Assembly: GCA_035235625.1 (NCBI GenBank)
Contig: CP141143.1
Location: 40,719,178 to 40,783,177, forward strand
Source: Saururus chinensis
Taxonomy: Eukaryota; Streptophyta; Magnoliopsida; Piperales; Saururaceae
Direction: 5' to 3'
DNA length: 64,000 nt
Shown: one piece after another, positions 36,638 to 49,690 of the stretch
Layout: every line of letters begins with the position of its first letter
How positions within the stretch are numbered: position 1 is the stretch's first letter
Notes under the pieces: generated by a model
What the model saw: only the letters and a program-made list of their open reading frames with translations
Told to the model about the DNA's origin: nothing
Databases searched by the model: none
Made by a program: the position numbers and the translations under genes

Positions 36638-38593
36638 AATACACATACAAATACGCCATAGCGTCACATTTTCCCGCCAAAAATGACTAGAAAAATAGCA
36701 GGAAAATCCCAAAAAATTGTAGAAAAATCAGGGACCTTACAGTGATCCACGATGGCACACTAGGGGTGGTCAGGAGATAGATCGTGCCAACAAGTGGCAG
36801 GTGTGACCAATGGTCTAGGCGTACACAATAAAATTCAATCGGCAATTGAAAAATACTCAACCGGTCACAAGACGTCCAAATCAGTTGTGGACAGCATCCA
36901 ACGGCATCGATTTCATGTTCACAAGGGCCCACATAAGGGTAGAGGTGTGGGGCGACACTCAAGGATAGAGGAGAGGTGGAGAACTCTGGTGGTCAAATCC
37001 AAATGTTGGCAGAGCCATGTGATTGTCAGGCATCGCCAAAGCGGCACCAAAACCTTAAACCGCATGCGATGCTACTTGCACACGCGGCCAAAGGGAGGGG
37101 GAGAGGGCTAGAAAGAGTCTGTCCAAGGCTCATAAGGGGCTGATAGGGCTAAGGCCCTAGTGGTGGCCAATCAAAAAGGCGACATTGCTTATCACCACCC
37201 ACAACCAAAACCAATGGTGCGGGTGGCTCTGCATCTCACACGGCAGAGGATGGTGGAAAGGTTCAGGGTCAAGCAAAGGCCATGAGGCTGTCATTGGCCA
37301 AGGCCTATGAAGGTGAACTCGTCCACCTTCAGTCAAGATAGGCCATACAGATTCTTGCCAGAGTTCATCCGGTACTGACTGAGTAAAATGGACAAGAGGG
37401 GTCAACGGTAGACATGTCAGTGAGGCAGAACTAGTTTGGGGCTACAAGCTACAAAGAGGAGCTGGGGTTAGACGAGGTTGAACCGGCCGAGGTGGGTCCA
37501 GCACTATGACAAGGCTGGCCAAACATGGCCCACGGTTGCACCAGAATGGTCCTTCTTTGACTGGTGTATGCTACATGCATTGGAAAATGGGGTCTAGCCA
37601 AGGGGAAAGTGACTCATTCCAGTGAAGGCGGACGAACCAAGCTAGGTACGGTAGAATGGAACTGGGTACAGTGGTCCACCACCGCTGGGTCGGGGCGGAG
37701 CCAAATGAAGGTCCACTTCACTAGGTTTGGCATCCGGCTGGTGATGGTACTCACAACGTCAAAAATAGACATAACAAAAACAGGGGCTGACTGGAGGGAA
37801 AATTAGAGGTGGGGAGGGAAGGTGGTGGCCTTGGCCGGCTCCTCTATGGCCAAAGCGGCCCGGCGGAGCTGTCCTCAGCCAAAGCCGGTAACTTCCGATG
37901 TCAATAACCCCATCTGAAGAACATCGAACAAAACCAAAACAAAGGGGCATTTGGACTGAGCAGAGGAGAGACGTAGGGGGAGGAGGAGGAACTAGTTTGG
38001 GTGGGGTGGCTCACTGCCTTCGCCGGGCCCAGGTAGAGTCAGATGGAGGTCCGATCGGCCACGGCTCACCGCTGGAGGCCAGTGGTTAATCAAAACAGCG
38101 TACTGGCAAAAAAAAAGGGCAGAGAGGCAAATGAGGAAAGGCCCAAGTGGATGGGAGGGGTAGTTCCCTACTGACGCGCGACCAAGGCAGATCCACGGCC
38201 AGTTGGCCGTTCCTTGTAGGCCTATGGCGGTAGCGACATGATGAAAATAAAGAAGGAAGAGGGCAAACCGGGGAGAAGCTCATAGCTGGTCGAATTGAGC
38301 TGGGGCGGCATCGGGGAGGTGGCCTGGCCATCGCCCGGCCATCATCGGGCTGAGGTCAGCCGGCGGCCTGTTCCAGAAGCTTTTGGAATGGGCTCGGGCT
38401 CCTTTTCTTATTTAATTATTTTATTTATATTATTATTATTTCCCTTATGCTCTCTAGTTCCATACTCTTTATCGATTTTTCTTGTCAAAACGTGCGTCCA
38501 GGCCCATGGCCTACGATCAACCCCACACTCGACTCTACCGGTATGGATACCAAGGTCAAATATGCGAAGCGTCATATTTTTCTGCCAAAATGA

Positions 38594-39154
38594 TCAGAAA
38601 ATAGCAGAAAAATTACAAGAAATCATACATAAAATCAGGGGCATTACAATAACACCAGGACCCCCATGTGCATGATAGCCAACCATGCTATCCTCGTCTG
38701 ACAGAGTCCGTGTGTCGGCAGCCACTTCTTTCAACATTTCTTTAAGTCCTGTCTTCTCCGTCCACTTCCCTTGGAAGAACTTCTTGTAGAATTGCCCCTT
38801 GCCTTGGGCAGCCTTCCCCTTTCTACTTTCCAATTTAGACGTGTTCCCTTTTCCATTCAAAACTGTGATCATTGCCACTTCATACACATTAAGGGGTAGT
38901 CGTTTGCCCCTAATGTTGAAGACCTCCAGTGAGTCATCTCAACACTCACCAATGAGAACGTCCAAGAGTGGCCTGGAGATGATGATGGGCTTGCAATCAT
39001 ATACTTGGTAGAACCCAGTCTCCACCAAGATGGCTTTGCATCCCAAATGTGAATCTACAAGGTCTTTTGATAGATGAAGTCCAGTGGGGAAACTATTCGT
39101 TCGCAAACCTAGTCTTCTCACATATATTCTCTTCTTATTTTCTGCTGCCTTCAC
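38594..39154 (-). pseudogene. Broken gene fragment of unknown function
   Basis: Two minus-strand open stretches read on in one frame, separated by an in-frame TGA at 39-41 (38939-38941). Upstream part: LHLSKDLVDSHLGCKAILVE then PIIISRPLLDVLIGEC. Downstream part: DDSLEVFNIRGKRLPLNVYE then VAMITVLNGKGNTSK and a Lys-rich stretch. The pattern 'LL..L.....D.LEVFNIRGKRLPLNVYEV' faintly recalls DUF1985/plant-mobile-domain proteins often carried by plant transposons, but the match is weak and I do not assign a function. It has no recognisable start or splice structure. It lies just outside the outer giant LTR and before satellite resumes, so it is probably a captured or stranded fragment. Confidence 0.4.
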
Positions 39155-40066
39155 TCACTCTGCCATTTGGTGTAATACTCTAACTTTACTACAAAATTGG
39201 ATAAATATATGTATATCAACAATGGGTCGTGACCATAATCATTAGTCGCATTGATTCACATTATCTAACTAATTTCTATATATATGATAAGTATATATAT
39301 CGTGTTGTCGGACATATGATAAGAGAACCTCTCATACACAATAAGTACCATATCATGTTGCGAGTGTCTTATTGAACACATGATATATGACTTATCATCT
39401 TACTTAAAACACAATAGACTGCTTCGACTACCTATGCCGTGTGATCTATTAAACAACAAAACAAAAAATCATGTATACAAATATACGTCGTAGATTTTTG
39501 TAAAGGCCATACCACGAAACAGCTGCTGATTTTCTTCAAGCTAGATCCAAGCCGGATTAACCCCTCGGTTGGCCACTAAGTTTTTTCAAAATTCACTCCT
39601 GTATCGGGATTGCATCAAATAGAACCTCGCTACACGGCCAAAACTTGCTTCAGGGTGTACTGTTTGAAAATCACCTTGCAAAACAAGATGAAACAGAACT
39701 ACCGTTGGAGTGATTTTTAAAAAATCCTTCTGAAAACAAAAAACCTACTATAGTTTTTTGCAATCACTGGTCGGATAGGTTGCAAATCTCCCCTCATGCT
39801 GCGTGAACGCTGATCAATGCTCCAAATGACAAAAATGATGTATCAAAAATTCAAACGAACTTTTTAATCAGAGGAATCACAGCCTTCTGAAGTTGTTTGC
39901 TTGTGAATGCAACTTCGTGAGGATTTTACATGATATAAAGCCCTATCTCCATTCAGGGGCTTTTTTGTCCAAAATTTGTATTATATCGTGTAATCCAGGT
40001 TTCATGTTATTTGTGTTTAAAATCCAGGGAATGTAGAATTCCGTACTCTTCGGCTAGGCAATATAG
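39155..40066. other. Unassigned unique-looking sequence
   Basis: About 0.9 kb, first AT-rich (39180-39480), then mixed. It shows no open frame longer than 60 codons, no tandem structure, no recognisable transposon ends and no satellite phrases. Satellite in reverse orientation begins at about 40067. With 38649-39154 it forms the only 1.4 kb not explained by a named repeat near the satellite orientation switch. Confidence 0.5.
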
Positions 40067-43000
40067 AACAAACTTATGAAATGACAAACCAATCGGACCA
40101 CTTTTAGTCTAGTCATATCCTTTTAATTGATTAAAACTAAGGTTTGTAAAGATTGTGCATAAATCATTATATCATTTAGAGTTTAAAGAGATCTCTCATT
40201 TATTTGTTATATTTGTAATAGTGAATCAAATGGACAAAGTGATACAATAATTTGACTAGATTTAGAACAAAGCACGAAAGCTTGTCACAAATGTGTAATT
40301 AATTGTTTTAAACAATACTCAATTGCTAAGTTTGTAAGAATGAATCAAATGGACTAAACGATGACCCAATCCTACCACTCTTAGTCAAGTTATATCCTTT
40401 TAATCCTCCAAAACAAAAGTTTGTTAAGAATGTGTACAAATCGCTATATTGTTTAAAGTTTAAAGAGACCTCTCAATCATTTGTCATGTTCATAATAGGG
40501 AATCAAATGAATAAAGTGATACAACAATTTGACCGTTTTTCCTTAAGTTATATAATTTCATTTGCTAAACTAAATTTAGAATAAAGCAGCAAAGCTTGTC
40601 ACGAATGTGTATTTAATTGTTTCAAATAAATATGTACTTAGTTACATAGTTCCTACTAATGAATCAAACATATTAAACGACGACCCAATCCTTCCACTTT
40701 TGGTAAAGTTCTATCTTTTTAATCGTTTCAAACCAAAATTTGTTAAGAATGTGCACAAATTGTTATATTATTTAAAGTTTAAAGAGACTACTCATTCATT
40801 TGTTTCATTTGTAATAGAAAATCAAATGGACAAAGTGAAACAATAATTTGATCGTTGTTCCTGATGGTATATAATTTTATTTTTTTAACTAAATTCAGAA
40901 CAAAGCATTTAAGCCCATCGCAAATGTGTATTTATTTATTTATAATGAAAACATACTCAATTGCTAAGTTCGTAAGAATAAATCAAACATACTGAACGAT
41001 AAACCAACTATACCACTTTTGGTCAAGTTATATGCTTTTAATTGATTAAAATTAAAGTTTGTTAAGAATGCGCACAAATCATTATATCATTTAAAGTTTA
41101 AAGAAACCTCTCATTCATTTGTTACATTCGTAAGAACAAATTAAATAAACAAAAAAATACCATAATTTGATCGTTCTTCCTTAACCTTTGTGATTTAACT
41201 CGCTTAACTTTTTCTAAGACAATGCACCCAAACTCGTCACAAATGTGTACTTATAGTTTTAAATATAAAGTACTAATTTGCTAAGCTCGTGAGAATGAAT
41301 CGAACGTACTAAACGATAAACCAATTAGACCACTTTTGGTCTTGTTATATCATTTCAATCGATTAAAACTGATATTTGTGAAGAATGTGCAAAAATTGTT
41401 ATATCATTTAAAGTTTAAAGAAACCTCCCAATAATTTGTTATGTTCATAATGATGAATCAAATGGACAAAGTGTTGCAACAATTTGATTGTTCTTCCTTA
41501 AGTTATATAATTTCATTTGCTTAACTAGATTTACAACAAAGCAAAGCCTATCACAAACATGTATTTAATTATTTTTAAAAAAATACTCAATTGCTAAGGT
41601 TGTAAGAATTAATAAAAATTATTAAATGACGAACCAATCGAACCACTTTTGGTCAAGTTATCTCCTTTTAATCAATTAAACTAAAGTTTGTTAAGAATGT
41701 GCAAAAATTATTACATCGTTTATAGTTTGAGGATACCTCTCATTCATTAATCTCGTAAAGACAAATCAAATGGACAAAATGATAGCACAATTTGCCATTC
41801 TTTCATTACTTATATGATTTCATTCGTTAAACTACTTTTAGAACAAAGCACCAAAGCTTGTTAAGAATATCTATTTTTAATTATGTTAAATAAATATATA
41901 TTTATTTTTTAACTTTGTATGAATGAATCAAAAGCCGTAAATGACAAACCAATCAGACAACTTCTTGTCTTGTTATACCCATTTAATCGATTAAAATTGA
42001 CATTAATAAAGAATGTGCACAAATTGTTATATTGTTTAAAATTTAAATAGACATCACATTCATTTGTTACATTTGTAATGATGATTAAAATTGACAAATC
42101 GATTGCACAATTTGACCGTTCTTCTTAAATTTATGTGATTTCATTCGGTTAACTAGTTTTAGAACAAAGCACTAAAGCTCATCATGAATTTATATTTAAT
42201 TATTTTAAATAAATAAATACTCATTTGTTTAGAGAATAAAAGGTACTAAACAATGAACTAATCAGTCCACTTTTATTCTAATTATATCCTTTTAATTGAT
42301 TAAAACCAAAGGTAATTAAGAATATGCACAAAACAATATATCATTTAAAGTTTATAGAAACCTCCCATTCATTTTACATTTGTAAAGCTCATCATGAATT
42401 TATATTTAATTATTTTAAATAAATAAATACTCATTTATTTAGTTTGTAAGATTGAATAAAAGGTACTAAATAATGAACTAATCAGTTCACTTTTGTTCTA
42501 ATTATATCCTTTTAATCGATTAAAACCAAAGGTAATTAAGAATATGCACAAAAAAATATATCGTTTAAATTTTATAGAGACCTCCTATTCATTTGTTACA
42601 TTCGTATTGATGAATGAAATGGATAAAGTGATACCACAATTTAACTGTTGTTCCTTAACTTATATCATTTTATTTTCTTGGCTAGTTTTAGAAAAAAGTA
42701 TCCAAGACGGTCACAAATATGTATTTAATTGTTTAAAATAAATGCGTACTCATTTGTTAAGTTGGTAAGAATTAATCATACACAGTAAATGACGAACAAT
42801 TCATACCATTTTTTTCTAGTTATAACATGTTAATCAATTAAATCCGAAGTTCGTAAAAAATATATAAATCGTTATATCTTTTAAACTTAAAAGAGACCTC
42901 CCATTAATTTGTTGCATTCATAATGATGAATCCAATGGACAAAGTGATACCACAAATTGATCATTCTTCCTTATGTAATTTTATTCACTTAGCTAATTTT

Positions 43001-46000
43001 AGAACAATGCAACCAAGATTGTCGCAAATGTGTATTTAGTTGTTTTAAATAAATACATACACATTTGCTAAGTTCGTAAGAATGAGTTAATTACACTAAA
43101 CTACGAATTAATCAGACAACTTTTTGTCAAGTTTAATCCTTCTAATCTATTAAAACCGAAGTTTATTAAGAATGCGCACAAATTGTTATATAGTTTAAAG
43201 TTTAAAAAGACCTCCCATTTATTTATTATGTTCATAATGACGAATCAAATGGACAATGTAATAGCACAATTTGACCATTGTTCCCTAATTTATATGATTT
43301 CATTTGTTTAACTAGTTTTAGTCAAAGTATCTAAGGTCGTCAAGAATGTGTATTTAATTATTTTTAATAAATACGTACTCATTTGTTAAATTAGTAACAA
43401 ATGAATCTTGCACACTAAATGCTGAACCAATCGGACCATGTTTCATCTAGTTATATCCATTAAATTGATTAAACCCAAAGTTCGTTAAAAATGGGTAGAA
43501 ATGTTATATCATTTAAACTTTAAAATGACCTCCCAATAATTTATTACATTCATAATGACAAATCAAACAGATAATATGGTACCACAATTTGGTCATTCTT
43601 TTTTAACTTATGTGATTTGATTCACTTAACTAGTTTTAGAACAAACTACCCATGATCGTCATGAAAGTGTATTTAATTATTTAAAATAAATACGCAATCA
43701 TTTGTTAAGTTGGTAAGAATGAGTCAAATGAACTAAATGATGAACCAATTGCACCACTTTTTGTCAAGTTATATCCTTTTAATCAATTAAAATCAAAGTT
43801 CATTAAGAATGTATATGAATTGTTATATCATATAAAGTTTAAAGAGACCTTGCATTAATTTGTTACATTTGTAATGATAAATTCAATGGACAAACTGATA
43901 CCACTAATTGATCGTTCTTTTTTAACTTAAGTGATCTCATTTACTTGACAAGTTTTTTAACAAAACACCCAAGCTCATCATAAATGTGTATTTAATTATT
44001 TTAAATAAATATGTACTCATTTGATAAGTTCATAATAATGAATCAAATGCACTAAAATAAGAACAAATTAGATCACTTTTTGTAAAGTTATATCCTTTTA
44101 ATCGATTAAAAATAAAGTTTGTTAAGAATGTACATAAATTGTTATATCATTTAATGTTTAAAAAACCTCTCAATCATCTATTATGCATGTGATAATATAT
44201 TAAATGGATAAAGTGATACTACAATCTAATCATTTTTCTATAAGCTATGTGATTTAATTCTCTTAATTAGTTTTAGAACGAACAACTAAAGCTCATCAGA
44301 TATTTTTATTTAATTGTTTTAAAAAAATACGTACTCATATGATAAACTCATAAGAATGAATCAAACGTACTAAATGATGAACCAATCGGACCATTTTTAC
44401 TCAAGTTATATCATTTTAATCGATTAAAAACAAAGTTCGTTAAGAATGTACACAAATCATTATATCGTTTAAAGTTTAATGAGATATCTCATTCATTTAT
44501 TATGTTCATAATAACGAATCAAATGGACAAAGTGATAGCACAATTTAGCCGTTTTTTTTAAACTTTTGTGATTTCATTCACTTAACTAGGTTTTACAACA
44601 AAGCACCCAAGCTTATCACAAATGCGTATTTGGTTATTTTAAACAAATACGTACTCATTTACTAAACTAGTAATAATTAGTCAAGCACACTAAAAGATGA
44701 ACCAATCGGACCACTTTTGGTCTAGTCATATCCCTTTAATCAATTAAAACAGAAGTTCTTTAAGCATGTGCATTAATCATTTCATTGTTTAAAGTTTAAA
44801 GAGTCTTCTCATTCATTTGTTATGTTTGTAAAGACTAATTAAATGAACAAAGTGATAGTACAATTTGACTATTCTTCAATAACTTATGATTCTATTTGCT
44901 AAACTAGTTTTAGAACAAAGTAACAAAGCTCGTCATGAATATGTATTTAATTGTTTTAGATAAATATGTACTTATTTGTTAACTTCAAAAGAATGAATCA
45001 ACACACTAAATGATGAACCAATTTGACCACTTTTGGTCTAATGATATCATTTTAAACAATTAAAACTGAAGATCATTAAGAATATGCATAAAACTTTATA
45101 TCATTTAAAGTTGAAAAAGGTATCCAATTAATTTATTACATTTGGAATGAACTTTCAAATGTTAAAATTAATAGCACAATTTGACCACTTTTCTTCAACT
45201 TGTGTGATTTCATTCATTTAACTTGTTTCAAAATAAAACACAAAAGCTCATCACAATGTGTATTTAATTACTTAAAATAAATACTTACTCATTTGTTAAG
45301 TTCGTAATAATGAATCAAATGCACTAAATGTTGAGCCAATCGGACCACTACTGGTCTAATTAAATTGTTTTAATCGATTAAAACTAAAGTTGGTTGAGAG
45401 TATGCACAAATCATTATATTGTTTAAAGTTTAAAAAGTCTGCCCATGAGTTCATAATTACGAATCAAATGGACAAAGTGATAGCATTATTTGACCATTCA
45501 TCCTTAACTCTATGATTTTATTAACTTGACTAATTTTAGAACAAAGCACCCAAGCTTGACACAAATATGTACTTAATTATTTTTCATAAATATGTTGTCA
45601 TTTGCTAAGTTCATAAGAATGTATCAAATGCACTAAACGACAAACTAATGAGACCACTTTTGGTCATGTTATATCCTTTTAATCGATTAAAACTGAAGTT
45701 CGTTAAGAATGTACACTAATCATTATATCCTTTAAAGTTTAAAGAGACCACTCATTTATTTGTTACGTTCGAAATAACATATCAAATCAACAAAGTGGTA
45801 CCACATTTTGACTATTTTTCCTTATCTTATGTTATTTAATTCACTTAACTAGTTTTTGAACAAAGCACCTAAGTTCGTAACAAATGTGTATTTAATTGTT
45901 TCAAAACATACATACTGATTTGATAAGCTCGTAAAAATGAATGAAACGTAGTAAACAATGAACAAATCAACCACTTATGTAAAGAACATGCACATATTGT

Positions 46001-48972
46001 TATATCATCTAATTTCAAGGATACCTCTAACTTATTTCTTACGTTCCTAATAACGAATCAAATTGACAATGTGATAACACAATTTGACCTGTCTTCCTTA
46101 ACCTACATGATTTCATTCGCTTTACTAAATTTAGAACATAGCACTGAAGCTCATCACAAATGTTTATGTAATTGCAAGAATAAATCAAATGCACTAAACG
46201 ATGCACCAATCACACCACTTTTGGTCCAATTAGATCCTTTTAAGAAATTAAAATGAAAGATCCTTAATAACGTACACAAATCATTATATCGTTTAAATTT
46301 TAAAGAAACCTCTTGTTCATTTGTTACATTCGTAATAACAAATAATATGGACAAAGTGATAGCACAATTTGACTGTTCCTAAACTTATATAATTTTATTT
46401 GCTTAACTAGTTATAGAAAAAAACATCAAAGCACATCACAAATGTTTATTTAATTATTTTAAATGAATAAATACTCATTTGCTAGGTTGATAATAATAAA
46501 TCAAACATACTAAACAATGAAACAATTAGACCACTTTTGTTTTAATTATAATCTTTTAATAGATTAAAACCAAAGCTCATTAAGAATGTGCATAAATCGT
46601 TATATCGCTTAAAGAGACCTCCATTCATTTGTTACATTCATAATGACGAATCAAATGGACAAAGTGATAACACAATTTGACTGTTATTCTTAAACTTATG
46701 TAATTTTATTTGCTTAACTAGTTATAAAACAAAGCACCAAAGCTCATCATGAATGTGTATTTAAATATTTTAAATAAATAAATACTCATTGGTTGAGTTC
46801 ATAAGAAAAAATCAAACATACTAAATGATGTACCAATCAGACCACTTTTGGTCAAAATTATATGCTTTTAATAGATTAAAATCAAAGTTCGATATGAATG
46901 TGCACAAATCATTATATCATTTAAAGTTTAAAGATACCTCTCATACATTTGTTACATTCATAATGATGAATCAAATATAGCACAATTTAATCGTTGTTCC
47001 TTAACTAGTTTTAGAACATAGCACCCAAGATCATCACGAATGTATATTTAATTTTTAAAAATAAATATGCAGTTATTTTTTAAGTTGGTAAAAATGAATC
47101 ATATGCACAAACGATGAACCAAATAAATAACTTTTTGTCTAGTTATATCCTTTTAATTGATTAAAACCGAAGTTCGTTATGAATGTGTATAAATCATTAT
47201 ATTGTTTAAAATTTAAAAAACCCTCCCATTAATTTGTTATGTTCATAATGACGAATCAAATGGATAAAGTGATACCAAAATTTGATCGTTCTTCTTTAAT
47301 TTATGAAGTTCCATTAACTCAACTACTTTTAGAAAAAACACCAAAGATTGTTACAAATGTGTATTTAATTATTCTAAATAAATACATACTCATTACCAAT
47401 GTTCATAAAACGAATCAAACACAAAACTACAAACCAATTGGACCACTTTTGGATATGTTTTATGCTTTTAATTGATTAAAACCAAAGTTTGAAAAAAATG
47501 TGCACAAATTCTTCTGTCGTTTAAAGTTTATAGAGACCTCCCATTTATTTGTTATGTTTCTAATGACGAATTAAATGGACAAAATGCATAGCACAATTTG
47601 ACTGCTCTTCTTTAACTTACGTCATTTCATTTGCTTAACTATTTTAGAACAAAGGATCCAAGATCATCACGAATGTATATTTAATTATTTAAAATAAATA
47701 CGTACTCATTTGTTAAGTTATTTAGAATGAATCAAATGCACTAAACGACTAACCAATCGAACCACTTTTCTTCAAGTTACATCCTTTTAATCTATTTAAA
47801 CTCAAGGTGATAAAAATGTGTGTAAATTGTTATACCATTTAAAGTTTAAAGAGACATCTTATTCATTTGTTACATTCATAATAATGAATCAAATAAACAA
47901 AGTGATACCACAATTAGACCTTTCTTCTTTAGCTTATGATATTTTATTCTCTTAATTAGCTTTATAAAAAAGCACCCAAGATCTTCATGATTGTGTACTT
48001 AATTGTTTAAAAAAATACATACTCATTTGTCAATTAATTAAAATTGAAGTTCGTTAAGAATGTTTATAGATCGTTATATTGTATCAAATTTAAACAAACC
48101 TCCCACTAATTTATTACGTGCATAATAACGAATGAAATGGACAAAGTGATACCACAATTTGATCATTCTTCTTTACCTTATGTAGTTTTATTCGCTTAAC
48201 TAGTTTTAGAATAAAACACCCAAGCTTGTAATAAATGTGTCTTTAATTGATTTAAATAAATTCTTACTCATTTTTTAAGTTTGTAAGAATGAATCAAATG
48301 CACTAAACTACAAACCAATCGGACTACTTTTGGTCAAGTTATATTCTTTTAATCAATTAAAACTGAAGTTCATTAAGAAATTGTTATATCATTTAAAGTT
48401 TAAAGAGACCTCTCATTTATCTATAATGTTTGTAATTATGAATCTAATGGACAAAGCGCTACCACAGTTAAATCGTTCTTTCTTAACCTATGTGATTTAA
48501 TTCTTTTAACTAGTTTTAGAACAAACATATGATGCTCGCCATAAATGAGTATTTAATTATTTCAAACAAAAACCTACTAATATGCTAAGCTTAAAAGAAT
48601 GAATCAAACGTACTAAACTATGAACCAATTGGACCACTTTTGGTCACTTATACATTTTAATCGATTAAAACTGAAGTTTGTTAAGGATGTGTAGAAATCA
48701 TTATATCATTTAAGGTTTAAAGAGACCTCCCATTCATTTGTTACATTTGTAATAACGAATCAAATAGACAAAGTGATAGCATAATTTGACTGTTCTTCTT
48801 AAAGTTATGTGATTTTATTCACTTAAATAATTTTAGAACAAAGCACCTAAGCTCATCACAAATGTGTATTTAATTGTTTTAAATAAAAATGTATGCATTT
48901 GTTAAGTTCATAATAATAAATAAAATGCACTAAATGATGAACCAACTGGATGGCTTTTTGTCAAAATATATC
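40067..48972 (-). repeat. 318-bp satellite array, block 4 (reverse orientation, 8.9 kb)
   Basis: The same satellite as blocks 1-3 but reverse-complemented: the plus strand now reads CGAATCAAATGGACAAAGTG and AAGTTATATCCTTTTAATCG. The half-unit phrase AATCAAA occurs near 40500, 40661, 40818 and 40979, spacings of 161, 157 and 161 bp, summing to 318. About 28 monomers are present, diverged to a similar degree as in the forward block. One early monomer is shortened (half-unit spacing of 120 bp near 40222-40342). No genes. Confidence 0.95.
42173..42592 (-). repeat. Second 210-bp duplication of a shortened satellite monomer
   Basis: TAAAGCTCATCATGAATTTA occurs at 42173 and again at 42383, exactly 210 bp apart. 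The intervening 200 bp are nearly identical, including the private phrase CCAAAGGTAATTAAGAATAT. As at 18.9 kb, about 108 bp of the normal monomer is missing at the junction (CATTTGTAAAGCTC), though the breakpoint differs. Confidence 0.85.
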
Positions 48973-49480
48973 CAATGGTGCTAACAATATATCCCCACTC
49001 ATCAAGAAAGGCTGACGCATAAAAAGATCGGACCTATTTTTTGTGCACGCAAGCGTTAAGTGTCTGTGATTTGTGAGAAAAAGGAGCGCCAATCCTCTCG
49101 CTCCATAAGCCATGAATGGGTGGCAATAATGGTGGGGACAAACTCCACTTGTCATTTTTAAACAATGGCATGAAGAGGCAGATCGACAGTGGTGGTAGTA
49201 GAAAATGAAGCATGCAAAGTAGAAGGGGATCCCTTCCTCTTCTTCGGGGCTTTAGAACGAGAACCGCGTGCCATAGATCTCATAAACAGTGGGATAACAT
49301 GAAATAGATGCCGATTCAGCTAAAATTGACACAAAAAATGGATTCAACACGAAAAATTGGAAGGAAAAGAGGATTTTTTTACAAAAATGCTTGGAGGATA
49401 GTGCACTGAATACGACAAAAAAGCAGGGTGATGCGGTGGAGAAAAAATTGGCGGGCGGCAAAACTGGCAGGCGTGCATTT
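48973..49480 (-). pseudogene. Athila/Tat-type gypsy-related ORF remnant (N-terminal part)
   Basis: Minus-strand sequence from about 49273 encodes MARGSRSKAPKKRKGSPS. Downstream, in another frame, comes VRSFYASAFLDEWGYIV-like sequence. A basic N-terminus followed by a 'R.FYA' block resembles the putative plant transposon protein region carried by Athila/Tat-type gypsy elements. Fossil with several interruptions. The assignment is by resemblance. Confidence 0.45.
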
Positions 49481-49690
49481 TAAGTGATGACTCGACTATT
49501 AGAATGGTAACTTGGCCATTCGATCAACCGATCAATTGGGTGTCTACCAGATTGAATAGCTGAACAAGTTTTTTTTAAAATAAACTTAAAATAAATCAGT
49601 TAGTCTACTAAAACTACTAAATCAAATAAATCAATACATGGAGAAAATAAAGTAAAAGTAACTAAAACAAACAAATGAAAATAAAAATAA
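49481..49690. other. AT-rich spacer between retroelement remnants
   Basis: No open frame, satellite phrase or terminal motif is visible. Probably untranslated retroelement sequence or decayed filler. Confidence 0.4.

Larger units (their letters stand above)
32188..36741 (+). mobile_element. Giant LTR-like element (solo LTR?), nested copy, 4.55 kb
   Basis: It begins TGTAACGCCCGAGATTTTTC and ends ...GGGACCTTACA. The flanking pentamers are GCGAT (32183-32187) and GTGAT (36742-36746), a five-base duplication differing by one C-to-T change. The flanks continue one outer element: ATCCGCGAT on the left and GTGATCCACGATGGCACAC on the right correspond to the nested copy's own CCGTGATCCACGGTGGCACA near 35288. 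TG...CA ends, a five-base duplication and lack of internal domains suggest a solo LTR. An unusually long imperfect terminal inverted repeat of about 28 bp is shared by family members. Fossil. Confidence 0.75.
31244..38648 (+). mobile_element. Giant LTR-like element, outer copy, split by a nested copy
   Basis: The left end TGTGACACCTGAGGATTTTC and the right end ...TCAGGGGCATTACA match the ends of two other copies in the window. Between them lies a complete second copy (32188-36741). The outer copy's own sequence is about 2.85 kb and is internally deleted relative to the others in its left half. Flanking pentamers (AGAAT and ATAAC) do not match, so one end may be rearranged. No coding domain is visible; GC-rich parts give only chance frames. 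Interpreted as a solo LTR of a giant-LTR retroelement. Fossil. Plus orientation is arbitrary (TGTRAC end first). Confidence 0.65.
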
